From: Eggerthellaceae bacterium UBA5808
Lineage (GTDB): Bacteria; Actinomycetota; Coriobacteriia; Coriobacteriales; Eggerthellaceae
DNA: 8,398 bases
Assembly: GCA_002417975.1 (NCBI GenBank)
Contig: DIDE01000047.1
Coordinates: forward strand, 742-9,139
Reading direction: 5' to 3'
The notes under the pieces were generated by a model that had not been told where the DNA came from, did no database searches, and saw nothing but the letters and a program-made list of their open reading frames with translations. The position numbers were made by a program, and so were the translations under genes. This document shows, piece by piece, positions 1 through 6,658 of this stretch (positions are counted from its first letter, which is position 1; each line of letters starts with the position of its first letter).

Positions 1-269
1 CAAAATGCAAGTACGTTGATAATAATTAAAAGCAAACCAGCAAGTGGATTCAGCAGCAATGAGAACGAAGCGAATACAAAGGGAGTCGGCACGCTTACTA
101 ACGTTGCTGGCGAAATAACTGCCAACGCGCCACTTGTAACTGCAAACAGCGCTGACACGCCTCCGAACGTGCATGCAAGGCCTTTCGATACGGATTCAGA
201 CTTTGACGTTATGATTGCAGCAAACGCGCCGATAACGGACAAAGCCGCCGAAATGAGCAGCAGATTCAT
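1..269 (-). CDS. hyfB: Hydrogenase-4 membrane subunit HyfB/HycC-like, N-terminal part (cut by window edge)
   Basis: The 89 visible residues are strongly hydrophobic, with a membrane segment at about residues 3-21, a second at about 29-53 and a third starting near 70. The third follows the motif LLLNPLAGLLLIIINVLAF, which resembles the 'SPL(N/S)..' entry into the proton-channel fold of HycC/HyfB and NuoL-type antiporter subunits. The ATG overlaps the stop of the upstream gene (ATGA), so the two are translationally coupled. That neighbour is HyfA-like, and hyfA-hyfB is the order in the E. coli hyf operon, which makes HyfB the best call. In the family this protein spans the membrane many times and is thought to couple hydrogenase electron transfer to ion movement. 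The stop lies beyond position 1. HycC is an alternative name; the fold assignment is firmer than the paralogue. Confidence 0.8.
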   Translation of the reverse strand, partial: MNLLLISAALSVIGAFAAIITSKSESVSKGLACTFGGVSALFAVTSGALAVISPATLVSVPTPFVFASFSLLLNPLAGLLLIIINVLAF

Positions 270-877
270 GATCTCTCCCCTCCTTCTTTCTCATCGTTGC
301 AATTGTCAAACATGACAACACTCGACTGAAGCGCTTTGGCTCGTTTATCCTCAATCTCTCGAGGAGTACCCGAGTCTCCGTCCTCCTCTACAAGATGCAG
401 CGCGTTCGTAATACACGCGTCGACACAGTGAGGATGGCATCCGTCGTAAGCACAAAGATCGCACTTGACGGCGCACGGATACACGCCCACTTCGTATTGG
501 AGAATAGGACTCAATGACGCCGAAAACGTTGGCGTATTGTATTGGATACCCGCAACACCTGCAACAGGTGTTCCAGACATGTGAATAGCGCCGAACGGAC
601 AGGAAACGGCACAGAGCTTGCACCCTATGCACTTTTTCTCATCCACACGGACGCATCCGTCCAGATCATGCCTGATAGCATTCACGGGACAGACTTTGAA
701 GCAGGGAGCGCCTTCGCAATGATGGCACGTCAGGGACGCAACTACATCGCGACTTTCGAACAGAGCCAGACGGGGCTCGTCTTGCAAGCCGGCTTCCTTA
801 TGGCCAGCGCTACAGGCGGCTCGGCAGGTTCCACATGCAACGCACCTGCTCGGTTCTATGGCGATAAATCGATTCAT
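266..877 (-). CDS. hyfA: Four-cluster ferredoxin subunit of hydrogenase 4 / formate hydrogenlyase (HyfA-like)
   Basis: The 203-residue protein has sixteen cysteines in four [4Fe-4S] sets: C12/15/18/22, C51/54/59/63, C83/86/89/93 and C139/142/151/155. The start MNRFIAIEP, the stretch CHHCEGAPCFKVCPVNAI and CIGCKLCAVSCPFGAI closely match what I recall of E. coli HyfA, and the length is similar (about 205). It should act on the cytoplasmic face, carrying electrons between formate dehydrogenase and the hydrogenase core. The start is set by AGGGGTGA a few bases upstream of the ATG. It lies 69 nt after fdhF and overlaps hyfB by 4 nt, so it is a mid-operon gene. HycB is the alternative, but the N-terminus and the following hyfB-like gene favour HyfA. 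Confidence 0.93.
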   Translation of the reverse strand: MNRFIAIEPSRCVACGTCRAACSAGHKEAGLQDEPRLALFESRDVVASLTCHHCEGAPCFKVCPVNAIRHDLDGCVRVDEKKCIGCKLCAVSCPFGAIHMSGTPVAGVAGIQYNTPTFSASLSPILQYEVGVYPCAVKCDLCAYDGCHPHCVDACITNALHLVEEDGDSGTPREIEDKRAKALQSSVVMFDNCNDEKEGGERS

Positions 878-946
878 TCTTCACCCCTAAGCCACACTCG
901 GGCCGTGGTGGAAGCACTATAAGCACCTCCACCGTAATGGCCAAAT

Positions 947-3124
947 TTAATCTTCCATTGGCTCATTCTGAGCCGATGCGACTTTACTCAGACGCATCTT
1001 CATCTTCATATACAGTTCCTGAGCGTGTTGCTCCGCCCACACCTGATCATCAATTCGCTCGATCTGAATCGCGCAGAATTTATCTTCAGGAGTATGGGAT
1101 CGTGTATCAACATGATGGAGTGTCAGCGTGTTGCATTTGCCAATCCACCATTGATAAGTCATATACACTGCACCTTCGTTGACACGATCATCGATAAACG
1201 CACGCGTGATGATCTTGCCACGACGGGAATATGCCCATATAAGATCCTCTTTATTAATGCCACGAGCAGCGGCATCCTTAGGATTGATATGTGCATATCC
1301 TGGCTCTTCAGCCAAGCGGGACAGCTCTTTGCAATTGCCCGTCATCGAACGGCATGAATAATGTCCTACCTCACGCACCGTGCAAAGGATGAGTGGGTAT
1401 TCTTTATCAGGCATCTCGCTAGGATACTCAAAGTCATGAGCAATGAGTTTCGCCTTTTGATCGGGAGTCGAGAACTTTCCTCCAAGGAAGAGGTCAGGCG
1501 ACCCTTTATGCTCAAGAGTCGGGATAGGCCACTGGGCATATCCCACACCAGCCATCTTCTCGTAGGTCGCTCCATATGCAGCAGGCCATACAGCTCTGCA
1601 CTCTTCATCCCAAATCTGTTTGGTGTTCTCATAGTGCATGGGGTAGCCCATACGCGTTGAGATCTCCGAGATGATCTGCCAATCATGTTTGCATTCGCCC
1701 TTAGGCGGCACCGCTGCGCTGAAATATTGGAACGTACGATCGCATGCAGTGAATACACCTTCATGCTCGCCCCAACTCGTTGCAGGCAGTACTACATCGG
1801 CGACAGCGCACGACTGCGTCATAAAGATATCAAGACAAATGAAGATGTCGAGCTTAGCAAGCTGCTCCGTCAAATGGTCGGTATCAGGCTCTGTTTGCAG
1901 AGGATCCTCGCCCATGTTAACGAAAGCGTGAAGCTTACCATCATCGATCAAGTGGCCAATATCCGATACCTTGTATCCAACATGATCCGAAAGTTTGTCA
2001 ACAGGAATATGCCATGCCTGAGCAAACTTTTCCTTGATCTTTTCATCCGTAACGCTTTGATATCCTGGGAAGAAGTTTGGTAGCGCGCCCATGTCGCATG
2101 CGCCCTGTACGTTGTTCTGCCCACGAACAGGAGCAACACCAGAATTGGGCTTGCCAATCTGATGCGTAATACATGCAATTGCAGCGCACGTGTGAACCGC
2201 TTCAACATTTTGGAGATGTTGGCAGACACCCATTCCCCAGCCGATAATAGACGACGGCTCAGCAGTCGCGTACATATGCGCGGCTTCTCTAAGGAGACCT
2301 GGATCAATACCAGTGATTTCCTTCGTGTTTTCGGGCGTGTACTTCTCAATGGTTTTCCACCATTCATCAAAGCCCGTCACATGCTCTTTTACAAACTCTT
2401 CATCCATCAAACCATCTTTGACGATGACATTTGCGAAAGCATTTAAGAATGCGATATTGCTGCCATTTTTAAGTGGCAAGTAAAGATCGGCAATACGTGA
2501 AGTCTCAATAAAGCGCGGATCGGCAACGATGATCTTTGCGCCTTTTTCTTTCGCACGAACAATTCGACGCGCCACGATAGGATGAGACGTATTGGGATTA
2601 TATCCAAACAGGAATATACACCCAGCATCTTCCATACCGGGAACGCCGCAACTCATAGAACCTGCTCCAACTGTGTCAATCAGACCGACGACTGTGGGAC
2701 CATGTCAAGTTCGTGCGCAATTGTCAATATTATTCGTTCCTAGACAGGCGCGGGCAAAACGTTGCATAGCAAGATTAGATTCATTACCCGTACCACGTGA
2801 TGATCCCGTTGTCATAATTGCATCGGGGCCATACTTTTCTTTAACCGCATTGAGCTTATCAACGACAAAGTTAAGAGCAGTATCCCAGCTTACGCGTTTT
2901 AGCGGATCGCCTTTGTGCTCTCGAATCATCGGATGATATAAGCGCGGGGTGAGAATCTTAGTATCGTTGATAAAATCATATCCACAATACCCCTTAAGAC
3001 ACAACTCACCCTGGTTAGTGAGCCCATTGAGCGGCTCTGCCCCTACAACCATATCGTCTTCAACGAGTAGGTTGAACTTGCAACCAGAGCCGCAATACGG
3101 ACATACCACCATGTGCTTTTCCAT
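947..3124 (-). CDS. fdhF: Formate dehydrogenase H, selenocysteine-containing (FdhF)
   Basis: Oxidises formate to CO2 at a bis-molybdopterin guanine dinucleotide molybdenum centre, as the formate-oxidising unit of formate hydrogenlyase. Read through an in-frame TGA at 2705-2707 (codon 140), the gene gives 725 residues, against 715 in E. coli, where Sec is also residue 140. The N-terminal [4Fe-4S] ligands are C8, C11, C15 and C42, with the electron-relay K44 (CLKGY). Sec140 is followed by H141 in the order RT-U-HGPTVVGL. Later family blocks are present: GYNPNTSHPIVA, NPVRGQNNVQGACDMGALP-like, MGEDPLQT, TSWGEHEGVFTA, VREVGHYSCRSMTGNC and YMTYQWWIGKCN. The ATG at 3124 is chosen because AAAGGAGG lies 10 nt upstream and it places the Cys motif as in E. 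coli; an upstream in-frame ATG (3160) would run through that ribosome site. An automatic caller would split it into two genes at the TGA. Confidence 0.98.
2666..2707 (-). promoter_or_regulatory. UGA selenocysteine codon with downstream bacterial SECIS hairpin
   Basis: The TGA at 2705-2707 is followed by a hairpin inside the reading frame. GUC (2692-2690) pairs with GAC (2677-2675), a G·U pair with a bulged U follows, and UC (2688-2687) pairs with GA (2681-2680). These close the loop GGUCU (2686-2682). A lower stem UCC (2699-2697) with GGA (2668-2666) is possible. E. coli fdhF has the same GGUCU loop with a bulged U, and the number of bases from the UGA to GGUCU is 18 in both. This loop is what SelB recognises in the family. 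The fold was drawn by hand, not computed. Confidence 0.85.
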
Positions 3125-3175
3125 CAGCTTCGCTCCTCCTTTCTCATGTGCAAACAACACTTCCTGGCGATATAC

Positions 3176-3201
3176 GATATTTCCTCGTCACTTGGAATAT
3201 C
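3176..3201 (-). other. Hairpin at the hydN stop codon
   Basis: On the transcribed strand GATATTCC (3201-3194) can pair with GGAAATATC (3184-3176), an 8-bp stem with one bulged A around a 9-nt loop. The stem begins in the TGA stop of hydN and lies in the 75-nt gap before fdhF. No U-tract follows, so it is not an obvious intrinsic terminator. It could stabilise or process the mRNA, or be chance. Confidence 0.45.
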
Positions 3202-3712
3202 AAACCAGTTCGTGCGCTGCATCATTGCTTCGGCGACCGCGTTGTGCATCAATTTCATCCTGATTGACCAGACGCAGCGCGTGAGACGTACACGCTTGTA
3301 TGCACGCTGGACCTTCAGGACGATCGACACAACGATCGCACTTGATCACCATGGCACAAGGTGCTGTGCCGATTTTCAGATCGCCCACATGCGCCGTGTC
3401 ATACCGATCGACAACGTCGACAGCACCAAACGGACACGCAACGACACAGCTTCTGCAACCAATGCAACGATCAAGTCGCACGGCAACTCGATCGCCCTCG
3501 TTGTACAGCGCATGTGTTGGACATGCGGCAGCACAGGGAGCGTTGCTACAGTGATGGCAGAGAATTGGCGCAGTGTACTGGCCGATCTGGACCACATTGA
3601 GGCGGGCAACAGGCACATCGCCCGGAACGAAATGCTTGACGAGACAGGCAGACATGCAAGCTTTGCATCCTACGCATTTCCGTGGGTCCGCTATTACGAA
3701 CGTGTTTCCCAT
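3200..3712 (-). CDS. hydN: HydN-like four-cluster [4Fe-4S] electron-transfer protein
   Basis: The 170-residue ferredoxin has four cysteine sets: C13/16/19/23, C52/55/60/64, C83/86/89/93 and C125/128/137/141. Motifs such as CIGCRSCVVACPFGAVDVV and the final cluster CDRC...GPACIQAC match HydN as I recall it from E. coli (175 residues). Members of this family pass electrons from, or help mature, formate dehydrogenase; here it lies directly upstream of fdhF, as hydN does in E. coli. The start is well set: a near-perfect AAAGGAGGT (3725-3717) sits 4 nt before the ATG. The C-terminus, after about residue 150, is short and basic. The stop is TGA, and the frame continues to fdhF with only one further TGA. 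HycB/HyfA-type paralogues are the alternative names. Confidence 0.9.
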   Translation of the reverse strand: MGNTFVIADPRKCVGCKACMSACLVKHFVPGDVPVARLNVVQIGQYTAPILCHHCSNAPCAAACPTHALYNEGDRVAVRLDRCIGCRSCVVACPFGAVDVVDRYDTAHVGDLKIGTAPCAMVIKCDRCVDRPEGPACIQACTSHALRLVNQDEIDAQRGRRSNDAAHELV

Positions 3713-3850
3713 ATGGACCTCCTTTCCCCTATCAGAACCTCCGATATGGACGTCATCTCACCTTTTAGATGGGACTTTTCGCCGTATGAAATCGCGTTAT
3801 CAGCCGTTTTATGGGCATATCCTGCGTTTTTCATACTTTGTACACAACGA

Positions 3851-3879
3851 ACTATGACAAGGAAAAATAGGTTCGTCAA
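3851..3879 (-). promoter_or_regulatory. Candidate sigma-70 promoter of the hydN-fdhF-hyf operon
   Basis: On the minus strand TTGACG (3879-3874) is followed after exactly 17 nt by CATAGT (3856-3851), matching consensus at 5/6 and 4/6 positions. Transcription would start near 3844, leaving a leader of about 130 nt before hydN. A small palindrome, TTGTACACAA (3838-3847), covers the predicted start point and could be an operator. I see no -24/-12 sigma-54 element like those that control formate hydrogenlyase in E. coli. Confidence 0.5.
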
Positions 3880-4120
3880 GTTTATAGATTTAAATGAGAC
3901 TTAGAATTTATTTACTCGTTTTGCCTGTTAATAGGCTATTTTTTGATTTTTGTAACACAAGTTGAACGATGGTTTTGTCCCATCGCACGAAGCGTATTCT
4001 ATTGGAGCCTATACATACCCGTGTATCACATTTGTTATTATTTTTTCGAAATTCTAATTTTGACGCATTTTTGGAAAATAGAACGATTGTGACACGAATT
4101 GTGTTCACCCACGTATAAAG
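3880..4120. other. AT-rich intergenic region between the terminator and the hydN promoter
   Basis: No gene is supported here. The region is AT-rich and holds short inverted repeats. One is GTGACAC / GTGTTCAC with a one-base bulge at 4089-4108. Another is ATACA / TGTAT at 4012-4027. A third is GCCT(GTTAAT)AGGC near 3923-3936, followed on the plus strand by TATTTTTTGATTTTTG. These could be regulator sites for the operon, but none matches a regulator motif I can name. Confidence 0.35.
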
Positions 4121-4146
4121 AAAAGACACCCCGTCGGGTGTCTTTT
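4121..4146 (-). terminator. Strong, probably bidirectional intrinsic terminator
   Basis: AAAAGACACCC (4121-4131) and GGGTGTCTTTT (4136-4146) form a perfect 11-bp stem around a CGTC tetraloop. The A-run and T-run at the two ends give a U-tract on either strand. On the minus strand it lies about 150 nt after the rubredoxin stop and should end that operon before the hydN promoter. Confidence 0.88.
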
Positions 4147-4299
4147 CTACTTTACATTTTTTATCAAACGCTAGAAATCGGGTGGTTTTATTCAGAGCCT
4201 TTTCTTAGCAGAAATTTTTCGACCAATTCTTCGCAATTTTCTTGCGAACGGTACAAATCGATCGAAACTGGACGAAACATGCTCGAAACAAAAATTAAC
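4147..4299 (-). other. 3' untranslated stretch of the rubredoxin operon
   Basis: This is the 150 nt between the rubredoxin stop and the terminator. It holds an inverted repeat, TTCGCAA (4230-4236) / TTGCGAA (4242-4248), with a 5-nt loop. It also has a 30-codon minus-strand reading frame (4280 to 4188, starting MFRPVSIDLYRSQ) that looks moderately protein-like. That frame has no clear ribosome site, so I do not call a gene. Confidence 0.3.
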
Positions 4300-4464
4300 T
4301 TAAGCTTCGACACGCTCGAACATCTCTTTACCTGCGCCGCACAGCGGGCAGACAAAATCATCCGGGAGCTCATCAGCATACTCAATGTAACCGCACACTT
4401 TGCAGCGCCAAGCAACCTTGCTCTTACCTTCATCCGCATTAAATCCCTGATCTGCTGAACTCAT
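4300..4464 (-). CDS. Rubredoxin (54 residues)
   Basis: A small iron-sulfur electron carrier with one iron bound by four cysteines. The ligands are visible as C21-x2-C24 in WRCKVCGY and C39-x2-C42 in FVCPLCGAGKEMF, spaced as in classical rubredoxins, and the length is typical. A short hydrophilic N-terminal tail of about 16 residues precedes the fold. The start is set by AAAGGA 6 nt before the ATG; that site overlaps the stop of the antitoxin-like gene 12 nt upstream, so the two are co-transcribed. In anaerobes rubredoxins feed electrons to oxygen- and peroxide-detoxifying enzymes such as rubrerythrin and superoxide reductase, which would suit protection of the nearby oxygen-sensitive enzymes. 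The partner here is unknown. A detached rubrerythrin C-terminal domain is a less likely reading. Confidence 0.92.
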   Translation of the reverse strand: MSSADQGFNADEGKSKVAWRCKVCGYIEYADELPDDFVCPLCGAGKEMFERVEA

Positions 4465-4476
4465 GATCGTTCCTTT

Positions 4477-4719
4477 CTACGAGATTGATTTCCCGGAGCC
4501 CGTAATAGACTCACTTGGACGAATCGAAGAGTCACGATAAATACGATTGAATTCGCGTAACGCTTGCATATCGGTCAAATACGTATCTGCATCAACAAGA
4601 ACTGTTGATGAGCTACCCCCCTGATCAATAAATGTTGGCGTTTTAGTAGCCTTCACCGTATCGAGAACTTCGGCAGTCCGAGACGCCAGATCACCGACAG
4701 TGCACACTCTTTCTTCCAT
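4477..4719 (-). CDS. Phd/YefM-family antitoxin-like DNA-binding protein, without a toxin
   Basis: The 80-residue protein has the Phd/YefM layout. An N-terminal strand and helix (VCTVGDLASRTAEVLDTVKA) precede a strand-turn-strand (PTFIDQGGSSSTVLVDADTY, about residues 28-47). A polar C-terminal tail follows, the part that usually grips the toxin. Members dimerise, bind a palindrome in their own promoter and neutralise RelE/YoeB or Doc toxins. No toxin gene is adjacent: the next gene is rubredoxin and nothing recognisable lies upstream. The start at 4719 is chosen over an in-frame ATG at 4839 because GAGGAAGGAAAG lies just before it and because the longer form would run through the promoter and palindrome at 4748-4775. 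The family call comes from pattern, not a search. Confidence 0.72.
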   Translation of the reverse strand: MEERVCTVGDLASRTAEVLDTVKATKTPTFIDQGGSSSTVLVDADTYLTDMQALREFNRIYRDSSIRPSESITGSGKSIS

Positions 4720-4747
4720 AGGCTTTCCTTCCTCTGAGGATATCCCT

Positions 4748-4775
4748 ACTATATCATCATATAGTTCCTGTTCAA
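4748..4775 (-). promoter_or_regulatory. Promoter with overlapping 7-bp palindrome (likely autoregulatory operator)
   Basis: On the minus strand TTGAAC (4775-4770), 16 nt of spacer and TATAGT (4753-4748) form a plausible promoter, giving a leader of about 20 nt before the ATG at 4719. A perfect inverted repeat, ACTATAT-N4-ATATAGT (4748-4765), covers the -10 box. That position suits repression by the Phd-like product, which is the usual mode of this family. The operator role is inferred from placement. Confidence 0.6.
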
Positions 4776-4876
4776 GTACTATTTTTTCGCAATTTTTGTC
4801 ATTAAATTCAGCACCACTTATTGCTCTATTTTCATGCAATATTTCACATTATTTTCCACTGCCGTTAGTACCATCC

Positions 4877-4959
4877 ATCGTCCTACCTCAGCACGTCATT
4901 TTGCATTGTTCTCCGTTATCAATAATGCCCACCTATCGTCCTACATCAGCGCGTCATTT
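4877..4959. repeat. 58-bp-period direct repeat, two copies
   Basis: ATCGTCCTACCTCAGCACGT... at 4877-4901 recurs at 4935-4959 with 23 of 25 bases identical. The flanks are only loosely similar. It is the left-most of the repeat families in the gene-poor region. Confidence 0.65.
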
Positions 4960-4972
4960 CGAATTATCCAGG

Positions 4973-5061
4973 CTCTTACTACTGCATGATGCAATCATTG
5001 TTTAAGCCTCTGTTGCTACGCGATGCAAACATCATTCAAGGCTCTGTTACTGTACGATGCA
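4973..5061. repeat. 34-35-bp degenerate tandem repeat, three copies
   Basis: Copies with the core CTCTGTTNCTNYRCGATGCA start at 4973, 5008 and 5042. The second and third agree at 17 of 20 bases. The last copy merges into the 30-bp array that follows. Confidence 0.5.
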
Positions 5062-5197
5062 GCTTATAGAATGTAGCCTCCGCATGGTGCATCTTATATG
5101 TTGCAATTTCAGCACGGTATAACTTATATACTGCGGCTTTCGCAAGGTGTAACTTATTTACTGCGGCTTCATTTTGTTGCATATATCGCACTCTAGG
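5048..5197. repeat. 30-bp tandem repeat, five degenerate units
   Basis: The units start at 5048, 5078, 5108, 5138 and 5168; the best pair is TTCAGCACGGTATAACTTAT and TTTCGCAAGGTGTAACTTAT. On the minus strand they read as 10-residue repeats (AAVNKLHLAK, AAVYKLYRAE, IATYKMHHAE, ATFYKLHRTV). They lie inside a 78-codon frame (5272 to 5036) that has no ribosome site. The alpha-helical look may be a by-product of the DNA repeat. Confidence 0.7.
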
Positions 5198-5420
5198 CAC
5201 AGACCGGAATGCCACCGCCCAAAATGTCACCGCCATCGCAATCAACGTTGCATGCCATATAACCACCGGCATTCATTTTGCAGGTTGTATGCCCCTCAGC
5301 ATTGCATGTCATAGAGCTACCAGCATTCATTTTGCAGGTTGTATGCCCCTCAGCATTGCATGTCATAGAGCTACCAGCATTCATTTTGCAGGCTGTATGC
5401 CCCTCAGCATTGCATGTCAT
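5193..5420 (-). CDS. Possible Cys/Met/His-rich repeat peptide (75 codons, uncertain)
   Basis: The frame reads as three 18-residue repeats MTCNAEGHT(A/T)CKMNAGSS, followed by a divergent fourth start and a Gly-rich end (MACNVDCDGGDILGGGIPVC). Each unit holds two Met, two Cys and one His, residues that commonly bind soft metals. No signal peptide or known domain is visible. There is no good ribosome site, and the in-frame codon nine triplets before the first ATG is TGA, so expression is doubtful. Downstream, a different frame continues into the 30-bp repeat array, which would fit a decayed longer gene. It could equally be an accidental open frame in a 54-bp satellite: a period divisible by three keeps several frames open, and the plus strand is open here too. 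Confidence 0.3.
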   Translation of the reverse strand: MTCNAEGHTACKMNAGSSMTCNAEGHTTCKMNAGSSMTCNAEGHTTCKMNAGGYMACNVDCDGGDILGGGIPVCA

Positions 5421-5432
5421 AGAGCTACCAGC
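5271..5432. repeat. 54-bp tandem repeat, three near-identical units plus a degenerate fourth
   Basis: The units at 5271-5324, 5325-5378 and 5379-5432 differ by a single base (GGTTGTATG versus GGCTGTATG). A partly matching unit precedes them (5247-5270, GTTGCATGCCATATAACCACCGGC-like). The near-identity points to recent expansion, unlike the older arrays beside it. Confidence 0.95.
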
Positions 5433-5939
5433 ATCAATAAGTCACATGAAACAATGGCCACAATCTATCTGTTAAGGCCACTCCGAATACAAAATGGATA
5501 TATCATCGATGCCAAACCTACTATCTATCATCGCTTTTTGTGACTAAATTGGAAGCAAAATCAAAGATCCGCCCAATAGCCTCCTTGTTTCGTCCCTTTA
5601 AGCAACGCGATGTCAAACTTAAACGCACTAAATGGACTAATTTCAGATTGATACTAGGTAGGCACTCTTAAAGAAGTCCGTGCATTCCCCAAAATCGTAG
5701 ATGTCAGTACTCACAATGGAGATAAACGCACTCAAAGACACCCATGAGCTCCCTGCATGTGGCCTACTATAAGAAGATCCATTGATGACGTTCATACACA
5801 TTTGCCACTATGAAGCACCATCGAATGCAGCAAATCAATCGAGACTTCAACGGCTCCTAAACATCACTATGTTTATAGTATCTTTAATGTCACGCACGTC
5901 ACTAGGTAGCATCTTAGAGTGTTTCATCGTCTCTAGGAA
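5433..5939. other. Gene-poor stretch, nothing recognised
   Basis: I see no recognisable gene, RNA or mobile-element end here. A degenerate repeat of about 50 bp can be traced near 5880-5990 (minus-strand frame 'SGMLSCDIR' then 'SKMLPSDVRD', 17 codons apart). A plus-strand frame from 5782 to 6108 has only a TTG start and no ribosome site, and I do not accept it. Confidence 0.5.
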
Positions 5940-6389
5940 CTATCTAATATCACAAGAAAGCATCCCTGAATATACGCTTCTTAAGCGAAGTCCCCACTTA
6001 CAGCTTTTGTGCATAACCTCTGTATCATCATTAAGTGTAATTAGGCTAAGAAATGCGCCACTGAGACCTATTGGAGATGCCAAGGTAGCATCTTTGAATA
6101 CATTCTGACCAAGAAAAATGCTGTTGAGACGTATACGTAATCTAAATGTAGCGTCTTGGCTGAAGCGCTGGCAAATGGAAGCCGATTCGTGTTGTGCGAC
6201 CTAAGACAATGGGTAAAACGTCTCCATAACGCCTGATGAAAAACGCGACCTATAGAATCCAGAAAATGTCCGATACCATGTGGGTGAAAAAATCTCGCGT
6301 TTCGGCACTTGCTCGCCAACGTATCGCACATCCGCTACGAAAATAGGGAATATGTTACGTAATAGTAGCAGATCACCACGGCTAGTAGC
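5940..6389 (-). pseudogene. Decayed copy of an unknown repeat-bearing reading frame
   Basis: One minus-strand frame stays open from 6389 to 5943 except for a TAG at 6201-6203, and ends in TAG at 5940. Its first part has a protein-like composition (for example VRYVGEQVPKREIFSP and SRFSSGVMETFYPLS), and two GTG codons (6329, 6308) could start it. The block SRFSSGVM...PL..V..ES..IC matches the frame at 6910 downward (SRFSTGVM...PLKSVQRESSNIC), and the DNA is also similar (6171-6300 against 6834-6980). After the TAG the frame enters two 63-bp repeats. I recognise no family. It is read as a pseudogene because of the internal stop and the missing ribosome site. Confidence 0.35.
6030..6155 (-). repeat. 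63-bp tandem repeat, two diverged units
   Basis: The units at 6155-6093 and 6092-6030 (minus strand) share about 37 of 63 bases by hand count. The shared landmarks are GA(C/T)GCTAC, ATA-GTCTCA and TTTCTT at the same spacing. In the open frame they give 21-residue repeats starting DATFRL and DATLAS. Confidence 0.5.
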
Positions 6390-6398
6390 CTATCCGTC

Positions 6399-6482
6399 GC
6401 ATGAGTAGCACGCCTGTTACGATGCAGCTACGTTTCCGGCGCATGGGTAGCACGCCTGTTACGATGTCCCTACATTCTGGCA
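6399..6482. repeat. 42-bp tandem repeat, two units
   Basis: The core GCATGRGTAGCACGCCTGTT, extended by ACGATG, occurs at 6399-6424 and 6441-6466 with one mismatch. The rest of the unit is looser (TACGTTTCCGGC versus TACATTCTGGCA). A weak earlier unit may lie at 6357-6398. Confidence 0.8.
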
Positions 6483-6658
6483 CGATTGAGGTATGCCAGT
6501 TACTAATAAGAGTCGTTTTCGTCTAAGCAGCAGAAAATAGGTCCCTTGTCTATATCGATTCATCGTTTGGCTGTCGCCTGTACGTCACTTGCATATGCCG
6601 GCTTCTCCTATTAGATCCAGCGAGAGAAGGAACTCGCACTTCATGCTGACGGGACACC

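Noticed and set aside
907..933. Inverted repeat GGTGGA / TCCACC in the fdhF-hyfA gap as a terminator
   Set aside because: It has only a 6-bp stem, a 15-nt loop and no U-tract, and the operon clearly continues into hyfA.
947..2656. A separate 569-residue formate dehydrogenase fragment starting at MSCGVPG
   Set aside because: It is the C-terminal part of fdhF; the frame joins the upstream part through the Sec UGA, and the intervening residues (HGPTVVGL...) match FdhF.
3125..3330. A 68-codon minus-strand frame overlapping the end of hydN and ending TGATG at the fdhF start, possibly a frameshifted hydN tail
   Set aside because: hydN already has a family-like length and a basic C-terminus in its own frame, and this frame has no ribosome site. 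The stop-start overlap is probably chance, though a sequencing frameshift cannot be excluded by eye.
3694..3879. A 61-codon minus-strand frame running from the hydN promoter into hydN
   Set aside because: It starts with TTG inside the -35 box, so it could not be made from that promoter, and it has no ribosome site.
3113..3904. A long plus-strand frame of 263 codons
   Set aside because: It is the antisense of hydN and its leader; cysteine-cluster coding on the minus strand explains the openness.
3923..3955. A plus-strand terminator (GCCT-loop-AGGC then T-rich)
   Set aside because: The stem is only 4-5 bp and no plus-strand gene precedes it.
5782..6108. A 108-codon plus-strand frame
   Set aside because: It has a TTG start and no ribosome site, overlaps degenerate repeats and lies opposite the decayed minus-strand frame. 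No family is recognisable.
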